Shown here one piece after another: positions 38,137 through 47,826 of a stretch of 64,000 nt of DNA. Source of the DNA: Deltaproteobacteria bacterium (GTDB taxonomy: Bacteria; Desulfobacterota; Desulfarculia; Adiutricales; Adiutricaceae); NCBI GenBank assembly GCA_031264185.1, contig JAISEL010000021.1:1-64000 (forward strand), read 5' to 3'. Both the position numbers and the translations under genes were made by a program. The stretch's first letter is position 1; the number at the start of each line of letters is the position of its first letter. Under the pieces are notes generated by a model that was not told the origin of the DNA, did no database searches, and saw only the letters and a program-made list of their open reading frames with translations.

Positions 38137-40881
38137 ATGGACTACAAAAAAACCTTAAACCTGCCCGCAACCGATTTCCCCATGAAAGCCTCCCTGGCCA
38201 GACGGGAACCGGAATTACTGAAAAAATGGCAGGACGCTGATATCTACGGCCAAATCCAGGCCCGCACACAGGACCGCCCCCCGTGGGTTCTTCATGACGG
38301 TCCGCCATACGCCAACGGCCATATCCATATGGGTACGGCTTTAAATAAGATCTTAAAGGACATTATTATTAAGTCCAAGGTCATGAGCGGCTACAGTTCA
38401 CCCTATATTCCCGGCTGGGACTGCCACGGACTGCCGATTGAGCACCAGGTCGATCAGTCTTTAGGCTCCAAAAAATACTCACTGTCCCGGTCGGAAATAA
38501 GAAATCTTTGCCGCCGGCACGCCGAAAAATTTGTGGACATCCAGTCCAAACAGTTTCAGCGTCTGGGGGTTTTCGGCAACTGGGCCCAGCCTTATCTGAC
38601 CATGAGCTACGATTACGAGGCTGTCATTGCCAGGGAACTGGGCCGGACAGCTCTTGACGGACGATTACACCACAGTCTTAAACCGGTTTTATGGTGCGGT
38701 CAGTGCCGGACGGCTCTGGCCGAAGCCGAGGTTGAGTATCAGGACGTATCCTCCGATTCTGTCTTTGTCGCCTTTCCTTTAGTCTCCGATCCGTCGCAGC
38801 TGAACCCCCAACTGACCGGAAAAAAAGTTTCCGCCGTTATCTGGACGACTACACCATGGACAATTCCGGCCAATATGGCTGTTGCCTATAATCCTGCAGT
38901 CGAATACGCCGCTTACGATGCTGGGGACCGGGTTCTAATAGTGGCCAAATCTTTAGCCGAAGGACTTTGGACCAAATTTAAACTACAGCCGCCTAAAGAG
39001 CCGATCGCTTTAGAAACCGCTTCCCTAAAGGGTTTAATAACCCGGCATCCTTTATACGAACGGGATTCTGTTCTCTTGCCGGCTTTGTATGTGACTTTGG
39101 AGCAGGGCACTGGCTTGGTCCATACCGCCCCCGGACATGGCCGGGAAGATTACGAAACCGGTTTAGCCAACAATCTGCCCATTTTTTCGCCTTTGGACGA
39201 GGAAGCCCGCTTTACCGGGGAAGTACCGGAACTTTCCGGCCAGAAAGTTCCGGCCGCCAATCCTAAGGTGATTGAGATGCTCCGGGAAAAAGGAGCCTTA
39301 ATTGCCGCCGAAACGGTCAGCCACTCCTATCCTCACTGCTGGCGCTGCCGTAAGCCGGTCGTTTTCAGAGCCACCCTGCAGTGGTTTATTTCCATGGAAG
39401 AAAAAAACCTCCGCCAGGAAAGCTTAAAAGCCATTAACCGGGTCACCTGGATACCCAAATGGGGCCGGGAGCGGATCTACGGCATGATTGAAAACCGGCC
39501 CGACTGGTGTGTCAGCCGCCAAAGATCCTGGGGGGTGCCGATTACGATCTTTTTCTGCCAGAAGTGCGGTAAGTGGCATTACAGTCAGGCTATTTCCGAT
39601 CATCTTTACGGACTTTTCCTGGCTCAGGGGGCCGATGCCTGGTATAATCTGGAAGCCGGGCAACTCCTCCCGGCCGGGGAAAAATGCCAAGCCTGCGGGC
39701 ATGATGAATTTACCAAAGAATCGGACATCCTGGATGTCTGGTTTGATTCCGGCTCCTCTTTTGCCGCAGTCTTAGAACCCAATCCCCAACTGCCGGATCA
39801 GGCTGACATGTATCTGGAGGGATCGGATCAGCACCGGGGCTGGTTCCACTCCAGCTTACTGATCTCAATTGCCAACCGCCATACGGCTCCCTATAAGGAA
39901 GTCTTAACCCACGGCTACGTGGTCGACGGCTCCGGCAGGAAGATGAGTAAGTCTTTAGGCAATACCATTGATCCGGAATCGGTCATCAATAAGTTCGGAG
40001 CCGATATTATCCGTCTGTGGGTGGCGGCCGAAAACTATCAGGACGATATAAGGATCTCCGCTCAGATTCTTGACATGCTGGCCAAGGCCTATTTCAATTT
40101 CCGCAACACCATACGGTTTGCAATCGGTAATCTGTACGACTTTACCGCTGCCGACGCTCTGCCTTACAGCCGGCTGGACGCTCTGGACCGGTTTGTTCTT
40201 CACCTTTTGAGCGTCTTGATCGAAAAAGCCAAAAATGCCTACGAAAGCTACGCTTTCCACGACGTCTATCAGCTGGTCAATAAGTTTGTGGGCCTAATAT
40301 CGTCGTTTTATTTTGATGTGGTCAAAGACCGCCTCTATACGCTGGGGCCCAGAGATCCCCGGCGCCGCGGCACTCAGACCGTCATGAGCCTTCTGCTGCC
40401 GGCCTTAACCAAGCTCATGGCCCCTATTATTTCTTTTACGGCCGAAGAGATCTGGAGCTATATTGATAAAAGCCCGGACGCATCAGTCTTTCTGACCGAT
40501 TTCCCCCAGGCCCGGGCTGAATACTTTCAGCCCCAGTTAGCCCAGGATATGGAAGACATCATATCTGTCCGGGATAAGGTCAATAAAGCCCTGGAAGAGG
40601 CCCGGAGGGCTAAATTGATCGGTTCGGGCCTGGAAGCGGAACTGACTCTGGCCGCTCCGGCGGCCGAATACGCTCTTTTAAAAAAATATGAAGACCTTCT
40701 TTTGGAGATCTTTATCATAAGCCGCCTGGAACTAATTGAGACGGATTCCGAAATTTCGGCCACTGTTGCCGTAAGCCAAGATCCCAAATGCCCCCGCTGC
40801 TGGATGCGCCACCCCGCCGTGCCGTCCGACCAGAGCGGCGTTTGCCCCAAATGTCAGAAAGCTCTGGCCGAACGGGAATAA
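38137..40881 (+). CDS. ileS: Isoleucyl-tRNA synthetase
   Basis: A 914-residue class I aminoacyl-tRNA synthetase that charges tRNA-Ile and edits mischarged valine. The signature HIGH motif appears in PYANGHIHMGTALNKILKD, the KMSKS motif in GRKMSKSLGN, and the CP1 editing domain contains TTPWTIPANMAVAYNP. The C-terminus carries a zinc-binding module (CPRCWMRH...CPKCQKAL), typical of the bacterial form that has CxxC pairs. Length and domain order are normal. dnaX starts six bases after the stop. ileS in a translation/replication run is unremarkable; lspA, a common neighbour, is absent here. Confidence 0.96.
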   Translation: MDYKKTLNLPATDFPMKASLARREPELLKKWQDADIYGQIQARTQDRPPWVLHDGPPYANGHIHMGTALNKILKDIIIKSKVMSGYSSPYIPGWDCHGLPIEHQVDQSLGSKKYSLSRSEIRNLCRRHAEKFVDIQSKQFQRLGVFGNWAQPYLTMSYDYEAVIARELGRTALDGRLHHSLKPVLWCGQCRTALAEAEVEYQDVSSDSVFVAFPLVSDPSQLNPQLTGKKVSAVIWTTTPWTIPANMAVAYNPAVEYAAYDAGDRVLIVAKSLAEGLWTKFKLQPPKEPIALETASLKGLITRHPLYERDSVLLPALYVTLEQGTGLVHTAPGHGREDYETGLANNLPIFSPLDEEARFTGEVPELSGQKVPAANPKVIEMLREKGALIAAETVSHSYPHCWRCRKPVVFRATLQWFISMEEKNLRQESLKAINRVTWIPKWGRERIYGMIENRPDWCVSRQRSWGVPITIFFCQKCGKWHYSQAISDHLYGLFLAQGADAWYNLEAGQLLPAGEKCQACGHDEFTKESDILDVWFDSGSSFAAVLEPNPQLPDQADMYLEGSDQHRGWFHSSLLISIANRHTAPYKEVLTHGYVVDGSGRKMSKSLGNTIDPESVINKFGADIIRLWVAAENYQDDIRISAQILDMLAKAYFNFRNTIRFAIGNLYDFTAADALPYSRLDALDRFVLHLLSVLIEKAKNAYESYAFHDVYQLVNKFVGLISSFYFDVVKDRLYTLGPRDPRRRGTQTVMSLLLPALTKLMAPIISFTAEEIWSYIDKSPDASVFLTDFPQARAEYFQPQLAQDMEDIISVRDKVNKALEEARRAKLIGSGLEAELTLAAPAAEYALLKKYEDLLLEIFIISRLELIETDSEISATVAVSQDPKCPRCWMRHPAVPSDQSGVCPKCQKALAERE

Positions 40882-40887
40882 TTATCC

Positions 40888-42564
40888 ATGTCGTATCTGG
40901 TTCTGGCCCGCAAATACCGGCCCAAAACATTTGAGGATCTGACCGGTCAGGAACAGGTCAGGCAAACCTTAACTAAAGCGCTGGCCACCGGCCGGGTGGC
41001 CCACGCTTATCTCTTCACCGGTCCGCGGGGAGTCGGCAAAACCACGGCCGCCCGTCTTCTGGCCATGGCCTTAGCCTGCCGCAGCGAAGGCCCCCGTCCC
41101 TGCGGTGTCTGCCGGGAATGCCTGGAAATCCAGAACGGGGAGTGTGTCGATCTCATGGAGGTTGACGGGGCCTCTAACCGCGGCATTGATGCAATAAGAG
41201 GTTTAAGGGACACAGTTAAATACCTGCCGGGTAAAAATCCCTATAAAGTCTATATTATTGACGAAGTCCACGCTTTAACTCCCGACGCATTCAACGCTTT
41301 GCTCAAGACTTTGGAAGAGCCGCCCGACCACGTTGTCTTCATCTTTGCCACGACCGAAGCCCACAAAGTCCCGGCTACCATCCTGTCCCGCTGTCAGAGG
41401 TATGATTTTAAGCGCATACGGACGGAAGACATAACGGCCCGCTTAAAGCGGGTCTCGGACACGGAAAACATCAAGGCCGAAACCGAGGCTTTAACTGTCA
41501 TTGCCCGCCAGGCCGAAGGCGGTTTACGGGATGCTCTGGGCCTTATGGACCAGGTCATTGCCTCGGCCGGAGAAATTACGGTCCGGGCTGTGGATCAGGC
41601 CCTGGGTTTAATTAATCAGAATCTGGTCAGCCAGACGGCTCTGGCCGCCTTTAAAGGCAATACGGCTCTGGCTTTGGAACTTATGGACCGGGCCTATAGC
41701 TTAGGCTCCGATTTCAGAGAACTGGCCTTAAGGATTTTGGAATATGTCCGGGGTCTGACTTTATATAAAGCCAATACCCAGACCGCCGCCTTTTTGGACC
41801 TGACCGAAAAGGAACTGGAAGAGTACGGCCAAATCGGAAAAGAACTCTCTTTATCCCTTCTCCACCGCCATTTTGAGGCCTGGCTGAGATTTCACGGGGA
41901 AATGGCCGGCCACCCCCAGCCGAGATGGCTGATGGAAGCCCATCTCATTAAACTTTGCCAACTGGCTCCCTTAAGCGATCTGGCCTCTCTGACCGTCCGG
42001 CTGACCTCACTTCTGGAATCATCGCCGGACTTACTTAAAAAAAGCCTGGACTTAAAGCTCCTGGAAGCCAAAAGCTCATCGCCTCAGACTCAGGCAGCCG
42101 CCTTGCCCCCGGCCGCTGCCCCGTCAGCTCCTAAGGCTCCGGCCGAACCGGCCCCGCCTCCGGTTCCTGTTTCGGTTTCTGTTCCGGAAGCTCCTGCCGA
42201 TCCGATTCCGACCCCGGGCCAGCCGCCCAAAGCAGCTGCCGCCCCTCCGGATCCTTTGGCCGGCAACGGACCGGTCCCCGCTCCAGAGCCGCCCAAACCC
42301 CAGCCGCAGCCGTTCCATAAGCCTTTTTTAACCCAAGAGGAAATTACGGCCCAGATGGAGGCACTCAAAAATGATCCGGCCTTTAAGGCCTTTGCAGAGC
42401 TGGTGAACGGCAAAATAACGACTTTGAACAGCCGGGCCGAACCTATTATCCCCATGCTACTGCCCGAACTTGAGGCCGAAGACGAGGAAAACGGTCCGGA
42501 GGAAGACGAGAACAGCTCGGATGTCAATAATAAAGCTGTTCCCCAAAACGAGGAAATAGACTAA
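40888..42564 (+). CDS. dnaX: DNA polymerase III subunit gamma/tau
   Basis: The clamp-loader ATPase of the replicative polymerase. Walker A is FTGPRGVGKTTAARLL, and the zinc module has four cysteines (CRSEGPRPCGVCRECLEI). Walker B (VYIIDEVHALT) and the sensor region (LEEPPDHVVFIFATTEAHK) are intact. A long Pro/Ala-rich linker at about residues 395-475 and an acidic tail (ELEAEDEENGPEEDEN) replace the E. coli tau domains IV-V, so this is gamma-like in length (558). It is followed by ybaB 62 bases later, the usual dnaX-ybaB pair; recR, which often follows, is missing from the cluster. Confidence 0.95.
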   Translation: MSYLVLARKYRPKTFEDLTGQEQVRQTLTKALATGRVAHAYLFTGPRGVGKTTAARLLAMALACRSEGPRPCGVCRECLEIQNGECVDLMEVDGASNRGIDAIRGLRDTVKYLPGKNPYKVYIIDEVHALTPDAFNALLKTLEEPPDHVVFIFATTEAHKVPATILSRCQRYDFKRIRTEDITARLKRVSDTENIKAETEALTVIARQAEGGLRDALGLMDQVIASAGEITVRAVDQALGLINQNLVSQTALAAFKGNTALALELMDRAYSLGSDFRELALRILEYVRGLTLYKANTQTAAFLDLTEKELEEYGQIGKELSLSLLHRHFEAWLRFHGEMAGHPQPRWLMEAHLIKLCQLAPLSDLASLTVRLTSLLESSPDLLKKSLDLKLLEAKSSSPQTQAAALPPAAAPSAPKAPAEPAPPPVPVSVSVPEAPADPIPTPGQPPKAAAAPPDPLAGNGPVPAPEPPKPQPQPFHKPFLTQEEITAQMEALKNDPAFKAFAELVNGKITTLNSRAEPIIPMLLPELEAEDEENGPEEDENSSDVNNKAVPQNEEID

Positions 42565-42626
42565 TATAATATATCTTTTTTAACCGCGCCCCGTACCGTC
42601 GGCGGCCAAAGACCGGGGAAGAGACT

Positions 42627-42956
42627 ATGTCTGAAGATTCCAGCAGTTTTAGCGGCCATGACCTTCTGAATAAGGCCAAAATCATCCGGGAGAAGATCAT
42701 AAAGTCCCAGGAATCGGCTCACCAGAAAACCGTGACAGCCACAGTCGGCGGCGGCATGGTCACAGCGGTGGCCAACGGCTTAAACCGGCTCGTGTCCATC
42801 AAACTGGAGCCGGAAGTCATTAATCCCGACGATCCAGAGATGCTGTCCGATCTGATCGTAGCCGCGGTCAATGAGGCTTTATCCCAAATCCAGGACCAGA
42901 TGCTTAAAGACGCCGCCAGTATCACCGCCGGTCTCGATCTGACCGGACTATTTTAA
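42627..42956 (+). CDS. YbaB/EbfC family nucleoid-associated protein
   Basis: A 109-residue dimeric DNA-binding protein that coats DNA and may protect or organise it. The conserved core is TVTATVGGGMVTAVANGLNR, then VSIKLEPEVINPDDPEMLSDLIVAAVNEALSQ (seen over two pieces). A ribosome site (GAAGAG) is just before ATG 42627. dnaX-ybaB linkage is widely conserved. Followed by about 200 bases before the next gene. Confidence 0.93.
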   Translation: MSEDSSSFSGHDLLNKAKIIREKIIKSQESAHQKTVTATVGGGMVTAVANGLNRLVSIKLEPEVINPDDPEMLSDLIVAAVNEALSQIQDQMLKDAASITAGLDLTGLF

Positions 42957-43153
42957 CTCCGTTACGGGCATTTTTAACTTTTCAGACCAGAGCCGCAAGC
43001 CAGGGCGACCTTTATTGTATTTATCCCAGTCCGACCCCGGTATATGTCTTACGGACCACAGCTTAAGGCAGATACTGTCCGGTTTAAACCAAATTGCAGG
43101 AGGCGGCGCCCGTCCCCGGGCCTTTTGGCTCCGGGTCACACGCCGAAGATCGG

Positions 43154-44296
43154 ATGAAAAAAAACGCTGCCAAAGCCCGAACGTCTTCACCGGAAAACTG
43201 CGGCCCGGAGATTACCGCCGAAGATTGGGCTGTCTTCAACCGACTGACGTCCGTGGAACTGACGGCCAAAGAGGCCGGTGTAGCCGCCCAGCCCAGCCGC
43301 CGCGAGCCGGAAGAAAAACGCCTTTTAGCTGTCCACTGGCATCCGGAATGGATTCCTCTGGAACTGATTAACGAAAGGATCAATAAAGCCTTTCCGGCGG
43401 CCACAGATCGATTAGTTATTCCCACCCAGCATAATCGTCTCATGACTTTAGGCGACTGGACCGGAGTTGAGGCCGACGCCTTTGCCCCGGAGTACGGTTT
43501 AAAGGTTCAGCTTTTAATTCACCTGCCGAGCCGAAAACTGCCCAGAGCCGCCACCCTGGCAGGCATGATGGAAAGAACATTCCGCTACCGGGCTCTTCAG
43601 CTTCTGGATATTTTGGAGAACATCATAAATCCCGACGAAGCCGTCAAAGGGGAAATTAAAAAGCTGGGCTTTTCCTCCGATTCCGTGGATTTGGCGACCC
43701 TTCTGGCTTTAAGGCTCAGGACTCTAATTGAAAAGGCCAACTTAGGCGATTCCGAGCGGGCCGAGATGCTGAAAAACCGCCTTTTGCCCGATTTTATGGC
43801 CGCCAGGGGCGGTGAGTTTCCGCCGGCCATTTTAGACCGGGCTATGGCTCTGAGCCGCTTAGTCAAAGGTCTCGTCAAGAGAAGACTGCTGCCCAGCCGT
43901 TTCCATACGGTCCGGGAAGTCATTGAAGAGGCCCGGGGCTTAGGGGCCGGCATAGTCATTCCCCATCCGCCTTTATTCTGGCCGATTTTACTGGACAACC
44001 TGGATGTGGACGGGTGGGAGGTCTGGAATCCATCCTCCCCGAATCACGCGGTTTTTTTAATCGAAACACTGGCCAGGCAGCAAGATACCAAAACGCCTCT
44101 TCTGGTTTTTATGGGCGATGATACCCACATGTCGTCCAAGATACGGCCGGAACAGAAATCTGAAGAGAAAAACAACCTGGACCGGGAGATAGGCTTTCAG
44201 TCAGCCTGGCAGGATCCCTACGTGGCAGCGGCTTTAAAAAAAGCCGGACAGAGCCGGGAAAAAACCCTGGACGAATACCGGGCCCGACTGTCCTGA
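43154..44296 (+). CDS. Conserved unknown protein with PHP-like metal-binding motifs
   Basis: A 380-residue protein. I choose ATG 43154; the frame is open to a TTG at 43094 but the extra residues are low-complexity. The motifs LLAVHWHPEWIP (His61, His63, Glu65), VIPTQHN, GAGIVIPHPPLFWPILL, DVDGWEVWNPSS and MGDDTHMSS together look like a PHP-type or amidohydrolase-like metal site, in which early HxH, mid-sequence His and late D-x-H residues bind metals. The overall family is not one I can name. It lies between ybaB and an amphi-Trp gene on the same strand, so it may belong to a conserved run. Function unproven. Confidence 0.6.
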   Translation: MKKNAAKARTSSPENCGPEITAEDWAVFNRLTSVELTAKEAGVAAQPSRREPEEKRLLAVHWHPEWIPLELINERINKAFPAATDRLVIPTQHNRLMTLGDWTGVEADAFAPEYGLKVQLLIHLPSRKLPRAATLAGMMERTFRYRALQLLDILENIINPDEAVKGEIKKLGFSSDSVDLATLLALRLRTLIEKANLGDSERAEMLKNRLLPDFMAARGGEFPPAILDRAMALSRLVKGLVKRRLLPSRFHTVREVIEEARGLGAGIVIPHPPLFWPILLDNLDVDGWEVWNPSSPNHAVFLIETLARQQDTKTPLLVFMGDDTHMSSKIRPEQKSEEKNNLDREIGFQSAWQDPYVAAALKKAGQSREKTLDEYRARLS

Positions 44297-44353
44297 GCGT
44301 TTCTTTTTTCCGGGTCTTATATCAGACCCGGCTGTCCGGGTCTGGAGCTCATA

Positions 44354-44710
44354 ATGAGCAAGAACCATTTTACCTATAAATTCGTAACCGATCCCCTGGA
44401 TGTGGCCCGCTACCTGGAGGCCTTAAAGCAGGGCTTTGAAAACGGCGAGCTGCGCCTTTCTGAGCAGAATAACCAGATAACTTTGAAACCGGCCGAAATT
44501 TTAGAACTGACTGTGGACTTAGGCCGCCGCAAAGGCCGGATCAACCTTTCCGTGGCCATGAGCTGGGCCGAGACTCCCGGCCACAAGCAGTTGTCCCTGT
44601 CATTTGACAATTTAAACGAAGCCGAAAATCCGGACGACGTTTCCGGAGACGACCCCGACCGGACCGAAGACCGCGGCCAAACCGGCGAATCAGAAGCCCC
44701 CGAGACCTGA
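44354..44710 (+). CDS. Amphi-Trp domain-containing protein
   Basis: A 118-residue protein that follows the amphi-Trp domain pattern: YLEALKQGFENGELRLS, an acid/base alternation (ILELTVDLGRRKGRINLSV) and the hallmark Ser-Trp (AMSWAE). The last 40 residues (NLNEAENPDDVSGDDPDRT) are acidic and disordered. The function of the domain is unknown; it occurs in many anaerobes and archaea. It is directly followed, one base after its stop, by a PhoU/phosphotransferase fusion, so the two are almost certainly translated together. That tight pairing suggests they act in one process. Confidence 0.7.
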   Translation: MSKNHFTYKFVTDPLDVARYLEALKQGFENGELRLSEQNNQITLKPAEILELTVDLGRRKGRINLSVAMSWAETPGHKQLSLSFDNLNEAENPDDVSGDDPDRTEDRGQTGESEAPET

Positions 44711-44711
44711 C

Positions 44712-46385
44712 ATGTCCAGATTCGAAGAAATAAAGGACGATGTCCGGCTCCTGACCAGGGAAGTACTGCAGGCGGGCACAGAGGCCAGAGATCTGCTGCT
44801 GAAAAAAGATACGGCCAAAAGCCGGGGACTCTATAACCGGGTAGCCTACATAACCACTCAGGTGGCCTCTGTCCAGAAAGAAACATTAGATTTAGTTTTC
44901 ACAAAAACCTCCGGCCCGAAAGACAGCCTTTTTCTTCAGGCCATAAGCTCCATTGCCTCCCGCCTGGAACGAGTCAGCGAACTTTTATTAAACTTAGACG
45001 GGCAGGCCGGCTATCTTCTGGAAGTGGATTTTTTAAAAAGCTATAATTTAGAAGAATTCTTCCAGGAAATATTCTCCGGTTTGCGTCTGATCTCTCCGGC
45101 CATTGAAAAAAGAGAAGTCAGTTTAGCCGTCCGTCTGGGCCAAATTGAAGAAAAGCTGGACGCCCTGTACGCCGACCGCTTTGCCAGGTTGATTGCCGAA
45201 TTCGGCACCGGGCCCCACCCGAAAAATCTGGTCACGACATTAATGATTATTCATTACTTAGAACGGGTCGGCGATATGCTTTTGGAAATAGGCGAGAAGA
45301 TTATCTATTTCATTTTAGGGGAGAATATTAAGCTGGAACAGTTTAAGGCTCTGGGAGCCGGCTTAAAAGCCACAGGCCAGAGTCTGGAACTGGAAAGACT
45401 GGATTTCCGGTCCATCTGGGGCGGCCGGTCCGGCTGCCGCATTGGAGTCGTCGGTACGGCGGACGGTGAAAAACCGGTTTTATTTAAACACGGACCGGCT
45501 TTTAAACTGACCATGGAAAGATCCAATTTAGACCTCTGGGCCTCCCTCAAACCCGGCTTAACTCCCCAGGTCAAAGCTTTTATTCCGCCCAGAGGCAGCC
45601 AGGAGGCAGCCTTAATCTTAGAGTTCATACCCAGCCGGACATTGCAGGCATTTTTCCTGGAAAGTACGCCGGTCACGGCTTTCAGAGGCTTAAAACTGGC
45701 CCTGGAGACCATGATCGGTCTTTGGCGGACCACTATGTCCGACAGACCGGCCAAGGCCGAATTCAGCCGCCAGGCCGAAAGCCGTCTGTCCGAAGCGGCC
45801 ACCCTGTATCCCCAGCTAATGAATAATTTCGGGGCCATAGGCAGCCTGCCGATCCAGCCGGTTGAAACGCTGCTGACCGAAGTCAGAGAACTGGAAGAGC
45901 AGCTGGCCGCGCCCTTTACAGTCAGGATCCACGGTGATTTCAATCTCTCCAACCTTCTTTATAACCCGGCCAGTGCTCATCTGCACGTTATTGACCTTTA
46001 CCGGAGCCGGGAGTCGGATTATGTTCAGGATATCTCAGTACTTCTGGTGTCCATAATAAGACTGCCTGTCTTCGGGGTTAACCGGCGGGGACTTTTGACC
46101 AAAGCCGCTCTGGAAGCCGCCTTCTTAGCCGGCCGGTTTGCCAGGGAAATGGATGATCCGACCTACGAAGCCAGACTGGCCTTCGGTCTGGCCCGCTCAT
46201 TTGTCACCTCGACCAGGTTTGTCATGAAAGAAAAGCTGGCCTCTTTCTTTGTAGCCAGAGCCCGCTATCTGTGGGACAAACTGCTGGCCCACGGCCAAAA
46301 CGGCAGAGACTGGGCGGACTTTAAGTTCAGCCTGGAAATCTTAAACATCCCCGCCGAAGGCAGCCTGTCCGGCCGGCCGGCCTGA
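44712..46385 (+). CDS. PhoU-like domain fused to an aminoglycoside phosphotransferase-like kinase
   Basis: A 557-residue two-part protein. Residues 1-220 are all-helical and resemble PhoU: LLLKKDTAKSRGLYNRVAY, LERVSELLLN, NLVTTLMIIHYLERVGDMLLEIG. The latter has the ERVGD motif by which PhoU proteins bind metal. Residues about 250-540 form an APH-type kinase fold, with the catalytic loop VRIHGDFNLSNLLYNP and the metal-binding VIDLYRSRESDYVQDI. The small molecule phosphorylated is unknown; a role linked to phosphate or sugar metabolism is inference. It begins one base after the amphi-Trp gene. Confidence 0.78.
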   Translation: MSRFEEIKDDVRLLTREVLQAGTEARDLLLKKDTAKSRGLYNRVAYITTQVASVQKETLDLVFTKTSGPKDSLFLQAISSIASRLERVSELLLNLDGQAGYLLEVDFLKSYNLEEFFQEIFSGLRLISPAIEKREVSLAVRLGQIEEKLDALYADRFARLIAEFGTGPHPKNLVTTLMIIHYLERVGDMLLEIGEKIIYFILGENIKLEQFKALGAGLKATGQSLELERLDFRSIWGGRSGCRIGVVGTADGEKPVLFKHGPAFKLTMERSNLDLWASLKPGLTPQVKAFIPPRGSQEAALILEFIPSRTLQAFFLESTPVTAFRGLKLALETMIGLWRTTMSDRPAKAEFSRQAESRLSEAATLYPQLMNNFGAIGSLPIQPVETLLTEVRELEEQLAAPFTVRIHGDFNLSNLLYNPASAHLHVIDLYRSRESDYVQDISVLLVSIIRLPVFGVNRRGLLTKAALEAAFLAGRFAREMDDPTYEARLAFGLARSFVTSTRFVMKEKLASFFVARARYLWDKLLAHGQNGRDWADFKFSLEILNIPAEGSLSGRPA

Positions 46386-46998
46386 CCAGGCTTAAATCAT
46401 TTCAGACAATCATTAAGCCGGATTTTGATTTTGGCTTCTGACAGGCGGCCAACCCCGGCCATTACACAGGGCATCGAATAATATGAGGACAGGCCGCCTA
46501 AAACCCTGAAACACGGTTTTTTAGCATTACACCGGAGGCGGGATGACAAAAACAAAAGCCGGAAAAACTGTCTGCGTATGGCCAAGGAAGAGAGACGCAG
46601 CGGCAGTAATTTCGGTATATTTTGGCGCTGACCCGGTCTGCTGACTTTACTGGCAGTATAAATTTTTGATGATTGTTTTAGTATCCCCGGTAAGAAATAC
46701 TTCTTGACATATCCTCCATCATCGTTTAAAATATCCAGTCATATAAAGACTAAATGCGAGCAAGCCAGTTAGAATCAGGAATTTATCCGGTTTAATTGCA
46801 GCAATTATGCCATTAAATAATGCAATGTTCAAAGTATTTAAATTTAATCTGCCTGAAGCCGGCAATTTGATTGATTTGGTACAATTGCCGCGATTAACTG
46901 CAGAACGCTGTCGTTTAAAAGCAATCGGGATCATATCTCGGCAGTCTGCACCATTGATCAGGTTATTACAAAGGCATGATAAAATATCAGGAGGCTTT
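46386..46998. other. Gap before the PD-(D/E)XK gene, containing a promoter
   Basis: No gene is supported. The nuclease frame is open upstream to ATG 46807, but that extension lacks family residues and a ribosome site. An antisense ORF (46719-47099) overlaps it and has no support. Confidence 0.5.
46704..46732 (+). promoter_or_regulatory. Strong sigma70-type promoter upstream of the PD-(D/E)XK gene
   Basis: TTGACA (46704-46709), a 17-base spacer, and TAAAAT (46727-46732). The predicted start lies about 260 bases before the ribosome site at the nuclease start, giving a long leader. Confidence 0.6.
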
Positions 46999-47826
46999 AT
47001 GCTCAATGACCGTTCAGAAGCCGAACTGTGTAAGGCGTCAAAAGATTTTTTCTTGCGCTGCAGGGCTGCTGACAAAAATTCAAAAACAGAACTGTTCAAA
47101 AAACTGCATAATTTCTGCCGGCTTTACGGGGCCATTAATAAAATTGCGCAGCAAAGCTGGAAGGAAATTAATAAGTTTTTGGCCAATGATTTTTCTGTCT
47201 TTAATTATTTCAGCTGCGAAGAAATGAAGTTGTCAGCCATTATTGCCGATCTTCTTCATCCCTTCGGTTCGCACGGCCAGGGCCAGCTTTTTTTAAAAAT
47301 GTTCATACAGCGTATCAATATGATGCTGCCGGCTGACAGTCATTTAAAAATGGAACGTCTCGACACGACAAAAATAGCCAGAGAGGTCGCCACCAGATGC
47401 ATAGAAGCTACCCAGCGGCGCATTGATATTGTTCTGGAAAACGATGAGTGGATTTTAGGAATTGAAAACAAACCCTGGGCCTGCGAACAGGACAATCAGC
47501 TCCAGTCATACCGTCAGCATCTTGAAAATCAATACAGGTCCAGAGGCATCCCCTGCCATATTCTTTACTTGCCAGGCGACTGTTCACTTCCCTGCAGCGA
47601 TCGTGACAACTATGAGACCCTCGTAATGGGGTATGTTTGGAATGAGGAAATATGCGGATCAAAATTTAAGTACGCCCACCTGGACGATTGGCTGAATGAA
47701 GCGTCCCGTCACTGCCGTGCTGAACGGGTACGGTATTTTTTGCATGATTTCACCGTTTGGCTGAAAAAGACTTTCACAGTCCAACTGGCTGCAGGCCACA
47801 AGGAAACTTTCCATGACCATACCTGA
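46999..47826 (+). CDS. PD-(D/E)XK nuclease family protein (PDDEXK_4-like), possibly N-terminal part of a split gene
   Basis: A 275-residue protein starting at ATG 46999, where AGGAGG lies five bases upstream. The nuclease core is LSAIIADLLHPFGSHGQGQLF, then RRIDIVLENDEWILGIENKPWACEQDNQLQSYRQHL (seen in two pieces). The Asp of RIDIV and Glu-x-Lys of IENKP are the expected catalytic residues. Intact PDDEXK_4 proteins run to 400 or more residues, with a C-terminal helical region that follows directly. Here that region appears in the next ORF, which overlaps by 14 bases in a different frame. Either the gene has suffered a frameshift or it is two coupled genes. Role could be defence or nuclease housekeeping. 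Confidence 0.75.
   Translation: MLNDRSEAELCKASKDFFLRCRAADKNSKTELFKKLHNFCRLYGAINKIAQQSWKEINKFLANDFSVFNYFSCEEMKLSAIIADLLHPFGSHGQGQLFLKMFIQRINMMLPADSHLKMERLDTTKIAREVATRCIEATQRRIDIVLENDEWILGIENKPWACEQDNQLQSYRQHLENQYRSRGIPCHILYLPGDCSLPCSDRDNYETLVMGYVWNEEICGSKFKYAHLDDWLNEASRHCRAERVRYFLHDFTVWLKKTFTVQLAAGHKETFHDHT

Noticed and set aside
46719-47099. 126-codon minus-strand ORF
   Set aside because: It overlaps the promoter and start of the PD-(D/E)XK gene antisense and has no ribosome site or recognised family.
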